Assembly: GCA_963663615.1 (NCBI GenBank)
Contig: OY760517.1
Location: 1,860,001 to 1,924,000, forward strand
Source: G963663615 sp963663615
Lineage (GTDB): Bacteria > Bacteroidota > Ignavibacteria > Ignavibacteriales > Melioribacteraceae
Direction: 5' to 3'
Length of the DNA: 64,000 nucleotides
The translations under genes and the position numbers were made by a program. Shown one piece after another: positions 63,499 to 64,000 of the stretch (positions within the stretch are counted from its first letter, which is position 1; the number at the start of each line of letters is the position of its first letter). The notes beneath the pieces are model-generated. The model ran no database searches, was not told the DNA's origin, and was given only the letters and a program-made list of their open reading frames with translations.

Positions 63499-64000
63499 TT
63501 GAAAGGTTTTAATTCAACAAGCAGAAGAATAAAGAGTTACAATTACCAGATAAGTAAATTTTTCTCGTCATTAAATTTTAGTCAGGATAATTACTTGCTC
63601 ATTATCGGCGGTATCATTGGGATACTTGCCGGTCTTGGTGCAATAGTTTTTCATGAAGCGATAGATTTTATTGAACATCTGTTTTTTCATATGCCAGGTA
63701 AATATTTTTCAATGGAAAATCTACTAGGCGAAAAAACGATAACAACATCTGTTATATTAGTCCTCATTCCAGCAGTTGGTGGTTTATTAGTTGGATTGCT
63801 AAGTTACTTTTTTGAAAAAGGTGAAAAAGGGGAGGGCATACCAAATGTAATTACTGCCGTAGCAAGTAAAGGTGGTATTATAAAGGGTAGTATTGCCATT
63901 AAAAAAATTGTTGGTTCAGCATTAAGTATTGGTACTGGTGGTGCAGGTGGTAAAGAAGGACCTATAGTTCAGATTGGTGCTTCAATTGCTTCATGGTTCG
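63499..64000 (+). CDS. ClC-family chloride channel/transporter (3' end outside window)
   Basis: TTG 63499, after GGAG 63483-63486, opens a frame that runs off the right edge. 167 residues are visible: LLIIGGIIGILAGLGAIVFHEA (first helix), LVLIPAVGGLLVGLLSYFF, then GEGIPNV (the GSGIP-like ion-site motif) and GGAGGKEGPIVQIGAS (the GxEGP motif with the gating Glu). So the key selectivity parts up to the second motif are present. Whether a C-terminal CBS or TrkA domain follows cannot be seen. Confidence 0.85.
   Translation, partial: MKGFNSTSRRIKSYNYQISKFFSSLNFSQDNYLLIIGGIIGILAGLGAIVFHEAIDFIEHLFFHMPGKYFSMENLLGEKTITTSVILVLIPAVGGLLVGLLSYFFEKGEKGEGIPNVITAVASKGGIIKGSIAIKKIVGSALSIGTGGAGGKEGPIVQIGASIASWF

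Overview
The window is AT-rich chromosomal DNA that looks like a member of the Ignavibacteriota (the Chlorobi/Bacteroidota side of the FCB group). The strongest sign is a type IX-style C-terminal sorting domain at the end of the 38755-41358 gene, with the YPNPFNPST motif typical of Ignavibacteria. Other signs are ExbB-ExbD-ExbD, GWxTD, DUF4468 and DUF2795 proteins, a FadL/OmpP1 protein paired with a GDSL lipoprotein, and promoters of the Bacteroidota type (TTG, about 20 nt, TAnnTTTG). No insertion sequence, prophage, CRISPR array or integron was seen. Almost every gene is a core or lineage-typical gene, mostly on the + strand, packed into operons with 1-17 nt overlaps. Both ends are cut: the first gene lacks its 5' end and the last, a ClC-type channel, lacks its 3' end.

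Layout. 1-3352: end of an RpiB-like gene, then pyrK-pyrD-folC. 3349-8372: rho with a leader, a GWxTD protein, pdxA, a methyltransferase and ftsE. 8358-10401 (- strand): adk, tadA, a DUF4468 lipoprotein and a complete tRNA-Arg(ACG) unit with promoter and terminator. 10534-14340: class V aminotransferase, HD-domain protein and a convergent SLC45-like transporter. 14407-19385: fused pabB-pabC, a prenyl transferase and the PTS pair ptsH-ptsI. 19465-24099: an envelope operon of a peptidase/propeller/beta-barrel protein, a BamB-like propeller lipoprotein and a PEGA protein. 24128-28023: polA (-) and a secreted nuclease/phosphatase-fold lipoprotein. 28294-35399: exbB-exbD-exbD, a terminator, yqeY-cvpA-mutS2, and a biotin carboxylase with a separate biotin carrier. 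35555-41358: FadL-like porin, SGNH lipoprotein, SPOR lipoprotein and a secreted NlpC/P60-like protein. 41369-48205: ssb, a CNNM/CorC protein, a small coiled-coil protein, an MCE protein, ggt, acpS, mnmA and an HNH nuclease. 48284-52853: trpS, scpA-scpB, rluB, lysS. 52969-62299: a long operon-like run with an S41 protease, gamma-carbonic anhydrase, MBL hydrolase, ybeY, DUF494, a Xer recombinase, hpf, hprK, a degenerate M23 protein, DUF2795, holB and ricT. 62629-64000: hydroxyacyl-CoA dehydrogenase and the cut ClC gene.

Themes. HPr has both the EI site (His15) and the HprK site (Ser46), and EI and HprK are present, but no sugar-specific EII is in the window; this fits a regulatory rather than transport PTS. 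Several genes concern the cell envelope and may work together: ExbB/D, the barrel-propeller-PEGA operon, MCE, SPOR, NlpC/P60 and the LytM-like protein that has lost zinc ligands. No plainly new defence or mobile system is visible. The best leads are the barrel/peptidase-propeller-PEGA operon, the degenerate LytM protein next to a small acidic DUF2795 protein, the SPOR + NlpC/P60 pair, and the terminator that directly abuts the yqeY ribosome binding site.
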